DNA of 64,000 bases from Desulfobulbaceae bacterium UBA5611 (GTDB lineage Bacteria; Desulfobacterota; Desulfobulbia; Desulfobulbales; Desulfocapsaceae), in contig DIKT01000021.1 of the NCBI GenBank assembly GCA_002424635.1, positions 8,082-72,081 on the forward strand, read 5' to 3'. The notes beneath the pieces are model-generated. The model did not search any database. It was not told the origin of the DNA and worked only from the letters and a program-made list of their open reading frames with translations. Both the position numbers and the translations under genes were made by a program. Below, in pieces: positions 32,526-41,035 of the stretch (within the stretch, counting starts at the first letter, position 1; every line of letters starts with the position of its first letter).

Positions 32526-33803
32526 TTAAAACCTGTTTTCAAAATAAGGTGCAAGGACTTCTGGGATCCTGACAGTACCATCTGCCTCCTGGTAATTTTC
32601 TAAAATCGCCAGCAAGGTACGACCCACTGCCAGTCCCGAGCCATTGAGGGTATGGACCAGGCGACTCTTCTTCTGGCCGTTAGGTCGGTAGCGGATGCCG
32701 CCGCGGCGAGCCTGGAAGTCCAGAAAATTGGAACAGGATGAAATTTCTCGATAAGTCTCCTGACCGGGCAGCCAGACTTCGATATCATAGGTCTGGGTGG
32801 CGGAAAACCCGAGATCGCCGCTGCACAGTTTGACTACCCGATAGTGCAGACCGAGCAGTTGCAGAACCTCTTCGGCATCAGCCAGCAGTGATTCAAGTTC
32901 TGCGGCGGAATCCTCCGGTCGGGTGAATTTGACCAGTTCCACCTTGTCAAACTGATGCTGTCTGATCAAGCCGCGGGTATCGCGACCATGGGAACCTGCC
33001 TCGGAACGAAAACAGGGGGTGTAGGCCGTATATTTGATGGGCAAGTCATTATCATCCAAGGTTTCATCACGGAAGATATTGGTGACGGGAACCTCGGCGG
33101 TTGGAATCAGGTAAAGGTCCCAGCCCTTGATCCGGAAGAGATCTTCTTCAAATTTGGGCAACTGGCCGGTGGCTGTCATGGAGGCTGAGTTGACCAGGAA
33201 GGGCGGCAGGATTTCTTCATAGCCGTGTCTCTGGGTATGAAGATCAAGCATAAAATTAATCAAGGCTCGTTCCAATTTTGAAGCCAGACCGGTCAGTAAA
33301 GCGAAGCGGGCGCCGGTTATTTTAGCGGCTCTTTCAAAATCAAGGATCTTCAGGCCTTCGCCAATTTCCCAGTGTGGTTTGGCCAGAAAGGAAAATGTCG
33401 GCTTTGTTCCCCATTGTCTGATCTCAATATTATCACATTCGTTGTGGCCCACCGGTACTGAATCGCTGCACAAGTTGGGGATGGCCATCACTATTTCCTG
33501 CAGCTGCGCTTCGATTTCGGTCAGTCGATCATCCAGTTCCTTGATGCGGGCTGAATTATGTCGCATCTCCACAACCATGGGTTCAGCTTGGGCCTGGTCT
33601 TCAGGGCTGCCTTTTTTGAGGAGGGCAATATCCTTTGAGACCGTATTGCGTTTATTTTTCAGGGCCTCCACCTCAGTGAGCAGGGTTAGTCTTTCCTGAT
33701 CGACGGCGGCAAAAGCGATCAGTTTGTCCAGGCTTAGACCCCGTTTGGCGGTCTTTTCCTTGACCAGATCCAGATTTTCTCGGATGAATCGTAATTCAAG
33801 CAT
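32526..33803 (-). CDS. serS: Seryl-tRNA synthetase
   Basis: 425 residues. The N-terminal long helical hairpin (about 1-110) would grip the tRNA-Ser extra arm. The class-II catalytic domain includes TAEVPVTNIFRDE, CFRSEAGSHGRDTRGLIRQH (motif 2) and a motif 3 near NGSGLAVGRTLLAILEN. It charges tRNA-Ser and tRNA-Sec with serine. It lies between tRNA-Ala (upstream) and tRNA-Pro (downstream) on the same strand, so all three may share the promoter at 34018-34046. Confidence 0.97.
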   Translation of the reverse strand: MLELRFIRENLDLVKEKTAKRGLSLDKLIAFAAVDQERLTLLTEVEALKNKRNTVSKDIALLKKGSPEDQAQAEPMVVEMRHNSARIKELDDRLTEIEAQLQEIVMAIPNLCSDSVPVGHNECDNIEIRQWGTKPTFSFLAKPHWEIGEGLKILDFERAAKITGARFALLTGLASKLERALINFMLDLHTQRHGYEEILPPFLVNSASMTATGQLPKFEEDLFRIKGWDLYLIPTAEVPVTNIFRDETLDDNDLPIKYTAYTPCFRSEAGSHGRDTRGLIRQHQFDKVELVKFTRPEDSAAELESLLADAEEVLQLLGLHYRVVKLCSGDLGFSATQTYDIEVWLPGQETYREISSCSNFLDFQARRGGIRYRPNGQKKSRLVHTLNGSGLAVGRTLLAILENYQEADGTVRIPEVLAPYFENRF

Positions 33804-33906
33804 AGTGTCCAGGTAGGTGTTAAGGCTTGTGGTGTTTTGCTATTAAAAAATATTGCAAAAAAAAGGCAAGTTGCAGGATAAATCCTATAACTTGCCTTGT
33901 CTTTTT

Positions 33907-33982
<76 letters not shown>

Positions 33983-34017
33983 ACAATAAAATTTTTATAT
34001 TTTATAAAACAAGAAAA

Positions 34018-34046
34018 TAATTACCAATGTTTTCAGGCAGTGTCAA
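34018..34046 (-). promoter_or_regulatory. Candidate promoter of tRNA-Ala and serS
   Basis: Minus strand TTGACA, then 17-18 bases to TAATTA or AATTAT. The -35 is perfect and the -10 weak. The start would be near 34010, about 28 bases ahead of the mature tRNA. Confidence 0.5.
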
Positions 34047-34194
34047 CAGTTTTTTCTGATGTCTTCAGTTTTTTCATCTTCTTTGATAAGACTATGAAAG
34101 TATATTTCTTGCTAATAATAGGGAATTTTGGTAAAATTTTATTCTTTTTAATGAATGGTGAACAGGTACGTTTAAGAGAAGATTATTCTCTGAA

Positions 34195-34224
34195 TTTACA
34201 GAACCGGTTGCTCAACACTATAGT
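34195..34224 (+). promoter_or_regulatory. Candidate promoter of the mreBCD-mrdA-rodA operon
   Basis: TTTACA, 18 bases, TATAGT; five of six consensus bases in each box. The leader to mreB would be about 130 bases. Confidence 0.5.
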
Positions 34225-34359
34225 ATGACAATATGAGTGTAAGTCATTCATAATCCGATATTAATTAGTTCAAGATGTAATTTTCTGATAACAATCCAAG
34301 GATTGTTTGAGTTGTTAGCTATTTATCAATCTTAGTAAGTTTTTATATAAAGGATTATT

Positions 34360-35397
34360 ATGTACTCACCATTTAATTTTTTGTTTGGCTGGTTGTCGAA
34401 TGATCTTGCCATTGATTTGGGCACAGCCAATACCGTTGTTTATGTAAAGGGTAAAGGAATTGTTTTGCGTGAGCCGTCGGTAGTGGCTGTCAGACAGGAT
34501 TCCAGAGGGAGTAAGGTTCTTGCCGTTGGTCAGGAGGCCAAACAGATGTTGGGGCGGACACCCGGCAATATTGTGGCTATCCGACCTATTCGAGATGGAG
34601 TTATTGCCGATTTTGAGGTCACTGAAGCTATGCTGCGTTATTTCATTAATAAAGTGCATAATCGTCGGACCCTTGTTCATCCCCGTATTATAATTTCCGT
34701 GCCTTCAGGTATCACCCAGGTTGAAAAAAGAGCAGTACGAGAATCTGCAGAGTCAGCCGGGGCTCGTGAAGTTTATCTGATAGAAGAACCAATGGCGGCG
34801 GCGATTGGTTCGAATCTTCCGGTTACCGAACCGACTGCCAATATGATTATCGATATCGGAGGAGGCACCACGGAAGTTGCGGTGATCTCTTTGTCTGGTA
34901 TCGTTTATGCAAAGTCGGTCCGGGTTGCGGGCGATAAGATGGATGATGCAATTCTGCAGTATATTAAACGTAAACATAATCTGGCCATCGGCGAACGTAC
35001 GGCTGAACTGATTAAGATGACCATTGGCAATGTCATGCCCGATCTGCCTTACGAAACCATGGAGATAAAAGGTCGTGATCTGGTGGAAGGTATTCCTAAA
35101 ACCATTACGATTGGTGCTGATGAGATTCAACTGGCTATCGCTGAGCAGGTTGATGTCATAGTTGAGGCAGTGAAAGATGCCCTCGAGGTAACGCCGCCTG
35201 AGCTGGCAGCAGATATTGTTGATCAAGGTATTGTCTTGACTGGTGGTGGCGCGCTGTTGAAAAACCTGGATAAGCGTTTGAAGGAGGAAACAGGGTTATC
35301 TATTATTGTCGCGGATGATCCACTGTCCTCGGTTGTTCTGGGCTCAGGAAAAGCTCTTGATAATTTGCATATTTTACGAGAAGTTACCGTCCAATAA
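34360..35397 (+). CDS. mreB: Rod-shape-determining actin MreB
   Basis: 345 residues. The actin-like ATP-binding motifs are present: NDLAIDLGTANTVVYVKGKG (phosphate 1), MIIDIGGGTTEVAVISL (phosphate 2) and VLTGGGALLKNLD (adenosine). The N-terminal SPFNFLFGWL stretch is a likely amphipathic membrane anchor. It organises the elongasome that directs lateral wall synthesis. First gene of the operon with mreC, mreD, mrdA and rodA, in the standard order. Confidence 0.97.
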   Translation: MYSPFNFLFGWLSNDLAIDLGTANTVVYVKGKGIVLREPSVVAVRQDSRGSKVLAVGQEAKQMLGRTPGNIVAIRPIRDGVIADFEVTEAMLRYFINKVHNRRTLVHPRIIISVPSGITQVEKRAVRESAESAGAREVYLIEEPMAAAIGSNLPVTEPTANMIIDIGGGTTEVAVISLSGIVYAKSVRVAGDKMDDAILQYIKRKHNLAIGERTAELIKMTIGNVMPDLPYETMEIKGRDLVEGIPKTITIGADEIQLAIAEQVDVIVEAVKDALEVTPPELAADIVDQGIVLTGGGALLKNLDKRLKEETGLSIIVADDPLSSVVLGSGKALDNLHILREVTVQ

Positions 35398-35521
35398 AAT
35401 CATCAAATTATGGGAAAAGGTTATCTTTGCTGATTATATTTAGGTCCTTGCTGTGTTTGATATTAAGAATTTTGCCATCTGAATGGCCACCAATTACTGG
35501 TGAGCGTCTTTAATAAAAGTC

Positions 35522-36409
35522 TTGAAGAAACCATCCAACGTAAAGAAAACTCCGCCTCGTTATGCAACGGCCAGGTTACTTTCTCTTTTTGGAGTCTTTT
35601 TGCTCGCTGCCCTTTTCTTGTTTGGCTCCACAGTAGGCAGCCAATTTGGGATAGTTCAGCAGATGATTCTCCAAGGTCTGGGCCCGGTGCAGGCTGGAGT
35701 GTCCAAAATGGTCGCTTCTTTCCATGTTGTTACCGATGATTATCTGGCCTTATGGAGCATCAGGGATGATAATAAGCGCCTCCGGTTGGTGATTGCTGAT
35801 TATCAACAACAACTGGATCAGTACCGTGAATCTTATGCGCGGAACCGTTATCTGGAAAATGAACTTAACTTTAAAAAAGAAGAGAATTTTCCTTCTCTTA
35901 CGGCCAGGGTAATTGGTAAGGATCCCTCCTTCTGGTTTCAAACCTTAATTGTAGATCGGGGTAAAAGCGGGGGAGTGATTGAAGGGATGGTGGCTCGCAC
36001 GTCGCTGGGTGTAGTCGGACAAGTTATTCAGGTTTCTGATAATTACGCCAAGATTCTTTTAACCAATGCTCCGAGCAGTGCTATTGACGCCATGATCCAG
36101 AAGAACAGGGTGCGTGGTATTTTAAAAGGGGCGGCTGATAAAGGTTATGTCCTCTATTACATACTTAAAAATGCCGATGTAGTCGTCGGTGATAGAGTGG
36201 TCACGGCCGGCATTGGCGGTATTTTTCCGTCCGGACTGCCATTGGGGACCGTGTCGGCAGTACGCTCACAACGGAGGGGTATGTTTCAGGAAATTGAAGT
36301 TACTCCTATTGTTGATTTCGGACAATTGGAGATGGTCTTTATTGATCTGTCCGAAAAACAGAAAATAGCCGAAGAAATGGGCATTACAATCAAACCGGTT
36401 GTCGAATAG
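35522..36409 (+). CDS. mreC: Rod-shape-determining protein MreC
   Basis: 295 residues. A basic N-terminus is followed by one membrane helix (about 18-40, LSLFGVFLLAALFLFGS), a coiled coil (about 75-115) and the periplasmic beta-barrel domain (VIGKDPSFWFQTLIVDRGKS, GVVGQVIQVSDNYAKILL, TAGIGGIFPSGLPLGTVSAV). It links MreB to PBP2. The start is a TTG with no clear ribosome-binding site; the basic start KKPSNVKK supports it. Confidence 0.94.
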   Translation: MKKPSNVKKTPPRYATARLLSLFGVFLLAALFLFGSTVGSQFGIVQQMILQGLGPVQAGVSKMVASFHVVTDDYLALWSIRDDNKRLRLVIADYQQQLDQYRESYARNRYLENELNFKKEENFPSLTARVIGKDPSFWFQTLIVDRGKSGGVIEGMVARTSLGVVGQVIQVSDNYAKILLTNAPSSAIDAMIQKNRVRGILKGAADKGYVLYYILKNADVVVGDRVVTAGIGGIFPSGLPLGTVSAVRSQRRGMFQEIEVTPIVDFGQLEMVFIDLSEKQKIAEEMGITIKPVVE

Positions 36410-36515
36410 ATTACAGGTGATTATTTTAAAAATGTTATTAAAATAACTCATTACATTGAATAAGAATGACCGGCTTACCAGCGGTTCCAGCATATATTAT
36501 ATTAAATGACTGCTT

Positions 36516-37052
36516 ATGCGGATACTTAGTTTTATCTTGGTCGGAATAGCCCTTATTATCATTCAGACTTCCATCTTTCAATTTTTTCCCTCATGGCTGG
36601 GAAGCCCGGATCTGATCTTTATCTTGATTGCCTTCTGTGCTTATCGTTTTAACTGGTTGCAAGGCTTACTTCTGGTCATTATTTTTAGTTGGATAATGGA
36701 TGTGATTTCAGGACTTTATCTGGGGACTTATCCTGCGGCCTATCTCTTTCTTTTTGTCTTCCTCAAGTTTTTCAAGGAAAATAGTCCTGTTAAAGAAGCT
36801 GCCTACCAGATCCCGATGGTAGGTATTGCCTTTTTTATCGTTCATTCTGGTCTGTATCTCTATTATTCCCTGGCCGTACCGGGCATCTTACCAGAATGGT
36901 CCTGGCTCACTATCCTGCAAGAAATGTTTGTGCTGATTGTAGCGACCATTCCCTGTTTTCTTCTTTATAACAGCTTGTTTGAACATATGTCTCATCGTCG
37001 CTTTGTCCCGCCTCGTATTTTACGCAAGCGATCAGGAAACTACTTTCGTTAA
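36516..37052 (+). CDS. mreD: Rod-shape-determining protein MreD
   Basis: 178 residues, with about five membrane segments and a basic C-terminus (RRFVPPRILRKRSGNYFR). SPDLIFILIAFCAYRFNWLQ and SWIMDVISGLYLGTYP match MreD. It is an integral part of the elongasome. Position between mreC and mrdA confirms it, since sequence similarity in this family is low. Confidence 0.9.
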   Translation: MRILSFILVGIALIIIQTSIFQFFPSWLGSPDLIFILIAFCAYRFNWLQGLLLVIIFSWIMDVISGLYLGTYPAAYLFLFVFLKFFKENSPVKEAAYQIPMVGIAFFIVHSGLYLYYSLAVPGILPEWSWLTILQEMFVLIVATIPCFLLYNSLFEHMSHRRFVPPRILRKRSGNYFR

Positions 37053-37112
37053 GAGGTTGGCACATTATGCAACAGTCTAATCTGCAAAAGCTTTATTGTT
37101 TGTATATCATAA

Positions 37113-39011
37113 ATGTTTAAATGGACCTTGTTGAAAGAACTTGGAGAGATTTCCGAGCATGATCAGGCTGCCTTGGATACTCTACGCAAAAGAGTCCTGG
37201 GTGCGGGACTGATAATTGTTTTTTTTGCCGCCATTATTCTTCTGCGCATCTGGTTCCTGCAGATACACAAAGGAGAGGAATATAAAAACAGGGCCGAGAA
37301 TAACCGGATACGAATTCGAGAAGTAGCAGCACCGCGAGGGGATATCCTGGATCGTAACGGTAAAGAGCTTGTTACTAATCAACCTTCCTTTAATGTTGTG
37401 CTGGTGCGGGAAGACTCCAATGATATTGATGATTTGTTAAAACGATTGTCTGTAGTATTGAAGGATGATGTCTCCGTGCTCTGGGAAAGAATCAGGGAGG
37501 CAGAAAGCAAACAGAGGCATATCCCTATCAGGTTAAAGGAGAATCTCAGTTGGGATACCTTGGCCTATCTGGAAACACATAATATGGATTTCCCAGGAAT
37601 TCGCATTGAGGTTTTTCCCCGGCGATTTTATCATTATGGAGACATGGCCGCTCATATTATCGGCTATCTTGGTGATATTAGTAAAAAGGATTTGGAGGAG
37701 GCGGGCTCTGACTATTACCGGGGTGGAGATCTGGTTGGTAAAATGGGGCTGGAAAAACTCAGGGAAAAAGAATTACGCGGAGAAAAGGGTAGTAGCTCTT
37801 CAGAAGTAAATGCGCGGGGTTTTGAACAGCAATTACTGACCAATGTCGAACCGGTCCCGGGTAATGAAATGCGCTTAACCCTTGATCTTGATTTGCAGCA
37901 AATAGCGGAAGAGAGCATGGATATTGATGGCAAGGCCGGAGCAGTGGTGGCCATGGAGGTGAAAACCGGTCGAATTCTGGCATTTGTCTCAACACCACGC
38001 TTGCATCTCGAGGACTTTGATGGTGGAATCTCGACCAAAAAATGGCAAGCCCTTCTGGAAAATCCCAAACATCCATTGATCAACAAGGCCTTGCAAGCCA
38101 TGTATCCACCTGGTTCTACCTATAAGATGGTTACCGCGCTGGCGGGATTGGCCAAAGGTGTGATTAATAAAGATACTACCTTCTTTTGTCCTGGTCACAT
38201 CAGCTTCGGTAACCGACGTTATCACTGCTGGAAACGCGGTGGCCATGGAACTGTGGATCTGAAGCGAGCAATAAGTGAATCTTGTGATGTCTATTTCTAT
38301 CAGGTCGGCATGAGGGTAGGGGTTGATGGTCTGGCTGAATATGCTAGGAAACTTGGACTCGGGGTCAAAACTGAAGTAGCACTTGAATATGAAAAGAGTG
38401 GTCTGATCCCGACCAAAGAATGGAAGAAAAAAAAATATGGAGAGAAATGGCAGGATGGTGAGACCTTATCGCTGGCGATTGGCCAAGGGTTTAATCTGCT
38501 CACTCCGCTTCAGCTCTGTCAAATGACAGCTACCCTGGTCAATGGCGGAAAACTATATCAGCCGCAAATTATTGAAAAAATTACTGATGCAGACGGGAAT
38601 ATAGTAGAATCGTTTATTGCCAAACAGACTGGCGAGCTCACGGAGAGCGAAAAACAATATCTAGAATTAATTAAAGAGGGAATGACCGAGGTGATTCAAG
38701 GGGCTAGGGGAACAGCTCGTAATGCTCGTCTCGCTGGTATTACGGTCGGGGGAAAGACCGGGACGGCGCAGGTGGTGCGTCTGGAGCAGTATAAGCATCT
38801 CAAGGAGGAGGACATTCCTTATAAGTATAGAGATCATGCCTGGTTTACTGCTTTTGCGCCGGCCGAGGATCCTGAAATTGCAGTTACGGTATTGGTTGAG
38901 CACGGCCTGCATGGGGGATCGGGAGCGGCGCCTGTGGCCAAGGCTGTTATGCAGAAGTATTTTACCGACAGACTAGCTGTAGAAGAAATCAGAAAGTCAG
39001 TAGCCCAATGA
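37113..39011 (+). CDS. mrdA: Penicillin-binding protein 2
   Basis: 632 residues. A membrane anchor at about 29-50 is followed by the dimerisation domain (GDILDRNGKELVTNQPSFNV) and the transpeptidase. Active-site motifs are MYPPGSTYKMVTALAG (SxxK, Ser-Thr-Tyr-Lys), SESCDVYFYQVG (SxD-type) and GKTGTAQVV (KTG). It crosslinks peptidoglycan during elongation as the partner of RodA, which follows 79 bases later. Confidence 0.96.
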   Translation: MFKWTLLKELGEISEHDQAALDTLRKRVLGAGLIIVFFAAIILLRIWFLQIHKGEEYKNRAENNRIRIREVAAPRGDILDRNGKELVTNQPSFNVVLVREDSNDIDDLLKRLSVVLKDDVSVLWERIREAESKQRHIPIRLKENLSWDTLAYLETHNMDFPGIRIEVFPRRFYHYGDMAAHIIGYLGDISKKDLEEAGSDYYRGGDLVGKMGLEKLREKELRGEKGSSSSEVNARGFEQQLLTNVEPVPGNEMRLTLDLDLQQIAEESMDIDGKAGAVVAMEVKTGRILAFVSTPRLHLEDFDGGISTKKWQALLENPKHPLINKALQAMYPPGSTYKMVTALAGLAKGVINKDTTFFCPGHISFGNRRYHCWKRGGHGTVDLKRAISESCDVYFYQVGMRVGVDGLAEYARKLGLGVKTEVALEYEKSGLIPTKEWKKKKYGEKWQDGETLSLAIGQGFNLLTPLQLCQMTATLVNGGKLYQPQIIEKITDADGNIVESFIAKQTGELTESEKQYLELIKEGMTEVIQGARGTARNARLAGITVGGKTGTAQVVRLEQYKHLKEEDIPYKYRDHAWFTAFAPAEDPEIAVTVLVEHGLHGGSGAAPVAKAVMQKYFTDRLAVEEIRKSVAQ

Positions 39012-39090
39012 TAGAAGTTTTTGTTAAATTGTGAAAAAGTGATGTGCAAAGAGGTTCTCAGAAGTGTTTTTGTCTTGGAAAGGTAACTAA

Positions 39091-40221
39091 ATGTTTCGTG
39101 TCGATAGACGTTTTTTCATGACCTTTGACTGGGTTTTATTGTCTTTGTTGCTGCTCGTATGCGGGATGGCTTTTTTTAATCTATATAGCGCTTCCTATCC
39201 GCCAGCCGGAGGAATGCCACCTTATATGAAGCAAGCCTATCTGTTATTAATGGGAATGGCCGGTATCATTTTTATAGTCAGTTTTGATTATAAAGAGTTA
39301 CATTTCTGGAATTATCCTATTTATCTTTTGGTTATTGTGCTGCTTGCTTTTGTAATATTTATCGGTAACAGTGCGGGAGGGGCGCAGCGCTGGATCAACC
39401 TGGGCTTTTTTCAGTTACAACCTTCTGAGCCTGCTAAATTGATGATGGTGATAACGCTGGCCAGTTATTATTCTCGTAAAGAGGTAGTTAACGGTTATTC
39501 TATCAAGGATTTGCTAATCCCCATTATCCTGATGGCTATCCCTTTTATCTTGATTTTGATTCAGCCTGATCTGGGGACGGCTCTCATGTTCGTTATTATA
39601 TTCATTTCCATGACCGTTTTTGCTAAATTGCGTTGGTCCAGTTTTCTGGTTTTGGGTTTGTCTGGTATTGGAATGGCAGTGGTTGGCTGGTTTTATGTTT
39701 TGAAACCATATCAAAAACAAAGGGTTGAAACCTTATTGAATCCTGCCAAGGACTCTCTTGGTGAGGGTTATCAAATTCTGCAATCAAAAATTGCCGTTGG
39801 TAGTGGTGGCCTTTTTGGAAAAGGCTATATGGAAGGAACTCAGGGCCATCTTCATTTCTTACCGGAGAGGCATACAGATTTTGCTTTTTCGGTCTGGTGT
39901 GAAGAATGGGGCTTTGTTGGCAGTCTCTTCTTCTTAGCGATCTATTTTTTTCTGTTATTTTGGGGCCTCCATGTCGCTATGTCCGCAAGAGACCGTTTTG
40001 GACTTTTTTTGGCCTTTGGTGTTGTGATGCTCATCTTCTGGCAGGCGGTAATTAATCTGTTAATGATTTTAGGTTTTCTGCCTGTCGTAGGAATTCCTTT
40101 GCCGTTGTTTAGTTATGGCGGATCTTCTTTGTTAACTACTCTGTTTGGTATGGGTATATTGATGAATGTTCGTATGCGCCGTTTTCAGACGGGCTCCAAT
40201 CTTGAGGATTGTGATGTCTGA
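39091..40221 (+). CDS. rodA: Rod-shape SEDS glycosyltransferase RodA
   Basis: 376 residues with about ten membrane helices. SEDS signs: AQRWINLGFFQLQPSEPAKL, IQPDLGTALMF (with the conserved catalytic-site Asp), the loop HLHFLPERHTDFAFSVWCEE and PLFSYGGSSLLTTLFGMGIL. It polymerises glycan strands with PBP2. GGAAAGGTAAC precedes the ATG. Last gene of the rod-shape operon. Confidence 0.96.
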   Translation: MFRVDRRFFMTFDWVLLSLLLLVCGMAFFNLYSASYPPAGGMPPYMKQAYLLLMGMAGIIFIVSFDYKELHFWNYPIYLLVIVLLAFVIFIGNSAGGAQRWINLGFFQLQPSEPAKLMMVITLASYYSRKEVVNGYSIKDLLIPIILMAIPFILILIQPDLGTALMFVIIFISMTVFAKLRWSSFLVLGLSGIGMAVVGWFYVLKPYQKQRVETLLNPAKDSLGEGYQILQSKIAVGSGGLFGKGYMEGTQGHLHFLPERHTDFAFSVWCEEWGFVGSLFFLAIYFFLLFWGLHVAMSARDRFGLFLAFGVVMLIFWQAVINLLMILGFLPVVGIPLPLFSYGGSSLLTTLFGMGILMNVRMRRFQTGSNLEDCDV

Positions 40222-40299
40222 ATTTTAAAGACCGAAGAATCATTTAAAAAATATTACATAGCTACTTGATTAACAACTCTTGAGTCATATATTGAAAAT

Positions 40300-40378
40300 A
40301 GTAACTTTTTCTTATTAAAAGGAAAAGTTACTAAGGATGCGCCTTCCGGCGCAAATTACTAATGACCTATGTCATTAG
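40300..40378 (+). promoter_or_regulatory. Three consecutive perfect stem-loops before the HPF-CSD gene
   Basis: Stem 1: AGTAACTTTT (40300) with AAAAGTTACT (to 40332), 10 bp. Stem 2: TGCGCC-TTCC-GGCGCA, 40338-40353, 6 bp. Stem 3: CTAATGAC-CTAT-GTCATTAG, 40359-40378, 8 bp. All are free of mismatches. The AGGAGG ribosome-binding site follows within 12 bases of the last stem. There is no U-tract after any of them except the T-run inside stem 1. This fits a structured leader, possibly temperature-sensitive. Confidence 0.6.
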
Positions 40379-40399
40379 AATTTAAATAGGAGGAACTGT

Positions 40400-40933
40400 A
40401 TGGAACTGAAGGTTGAAACCAGGAACGTAGAGTTGAGAAAGAGTTGGCAGGACAGAATAGAAGAAGAAAGAGAAAAGATGACTCGTCATTATGCAAATTT
40501 TGTATTGCATCTGCGTGTTAGTATAGAGGCTACTACACATCATAAGGAAGGAGGTTTTGCCCTGAAATTAATAGCCACAGTACCTAATGATACAGTGGTG
40601 GTTTCTCGAAAAGGTGAAACAATGAGTGCTCTGCTGGTGGAGGCTTTTGATGTCCTGGCTCTGCAGCTCAAGGAGATCCAGCGGAAAAAACGGAAAGATC
40701 AAAAGGGTCTGGATGCGAGTATGGAGGCTGGTACCTTAGGAGTTGTACGGAAAGTATCACCTTTTGAATCATATGGTTTTATCGTAACTCCTGATCAACG
40801 GGAGATTTATTTTCATGAAAATGCCTTAAAAGACATCGCCTTGGATAAATTGATAGAAGGGGATGAGGTCATGTATGGTGAAACCACAGGCGATAAAGGC
40901 CCGCAGGCTTCCTGGGTAAGAGTTGCCAGATAG
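40400..40933 (+). CDS. HPF/RaiA-like domain fused to a cold-shock domain
   Basis: 177 residues with an AGGAGGAACTG ribosome-binding site. Residues 1-105 match the ribosome-hibernation HPF/RaiA fold (VETRNVELRKSWQDRIEEER, then FVLHLRVSIEA and SALLVEAFDVLALQLKEI). Residues 112-177 form a cold-shock domain (GVVRKVSPFESYGFIVTPDQ, REIYFHENAL). The combination suggests a protein that binds the ribosome and single-stranded RNA during stress or slow growth. The leader has three stem-loops. Expression separate from rodA is likely. Confidence 0.85.
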   Translation: MELKVETRNVELRKSWQDRIEEEREKMTRHYANFVLHLRVSIEATTHHKEGGFALKLIATVPNDTVVVSRKGETMSALLVEAFDVLALQLKEIQRKKRKDQKGLDASMEAGTLGVVRKVSPFESYGFIVTPDQREIYFHENALKDIALDKLIEGDEVMYGETTGDKGPQASWVRVAR

Positions 40934-40961
40934 ATAAAAAAATATAAAAAATAAGAATCAG

Positions 40962-41000
40962 GGCCTTGTATGGAGTAGTTCTGTGCAAGGTCTTTTTTTT
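40962..41000 (+). terminator. Terminator after the HPF-CSD gene
   Basis: GGCCTTG and CAAGGTC form a 7-bp stem (one G-T) around a 17-base loop, followed by eight T. It separates the gene from polA. Confidence 0.75.
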
Positions 41001-41035
41001 GGATAAAAAGTGAAGAAACACTTTAGGAGTTTTTT

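Larger units (their letters stand above)
33983..34359. other. Divergent intergenic region between tRNA-Ala and mreB
   Basis: About 377 bases, AT-rich. It holds the tRNA-Ala/serS promoter and a candidate mreB promoter (both listed). No coding frame, tRNA or clear RNA structure was recognised in the rest. Confidence 0.5.
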
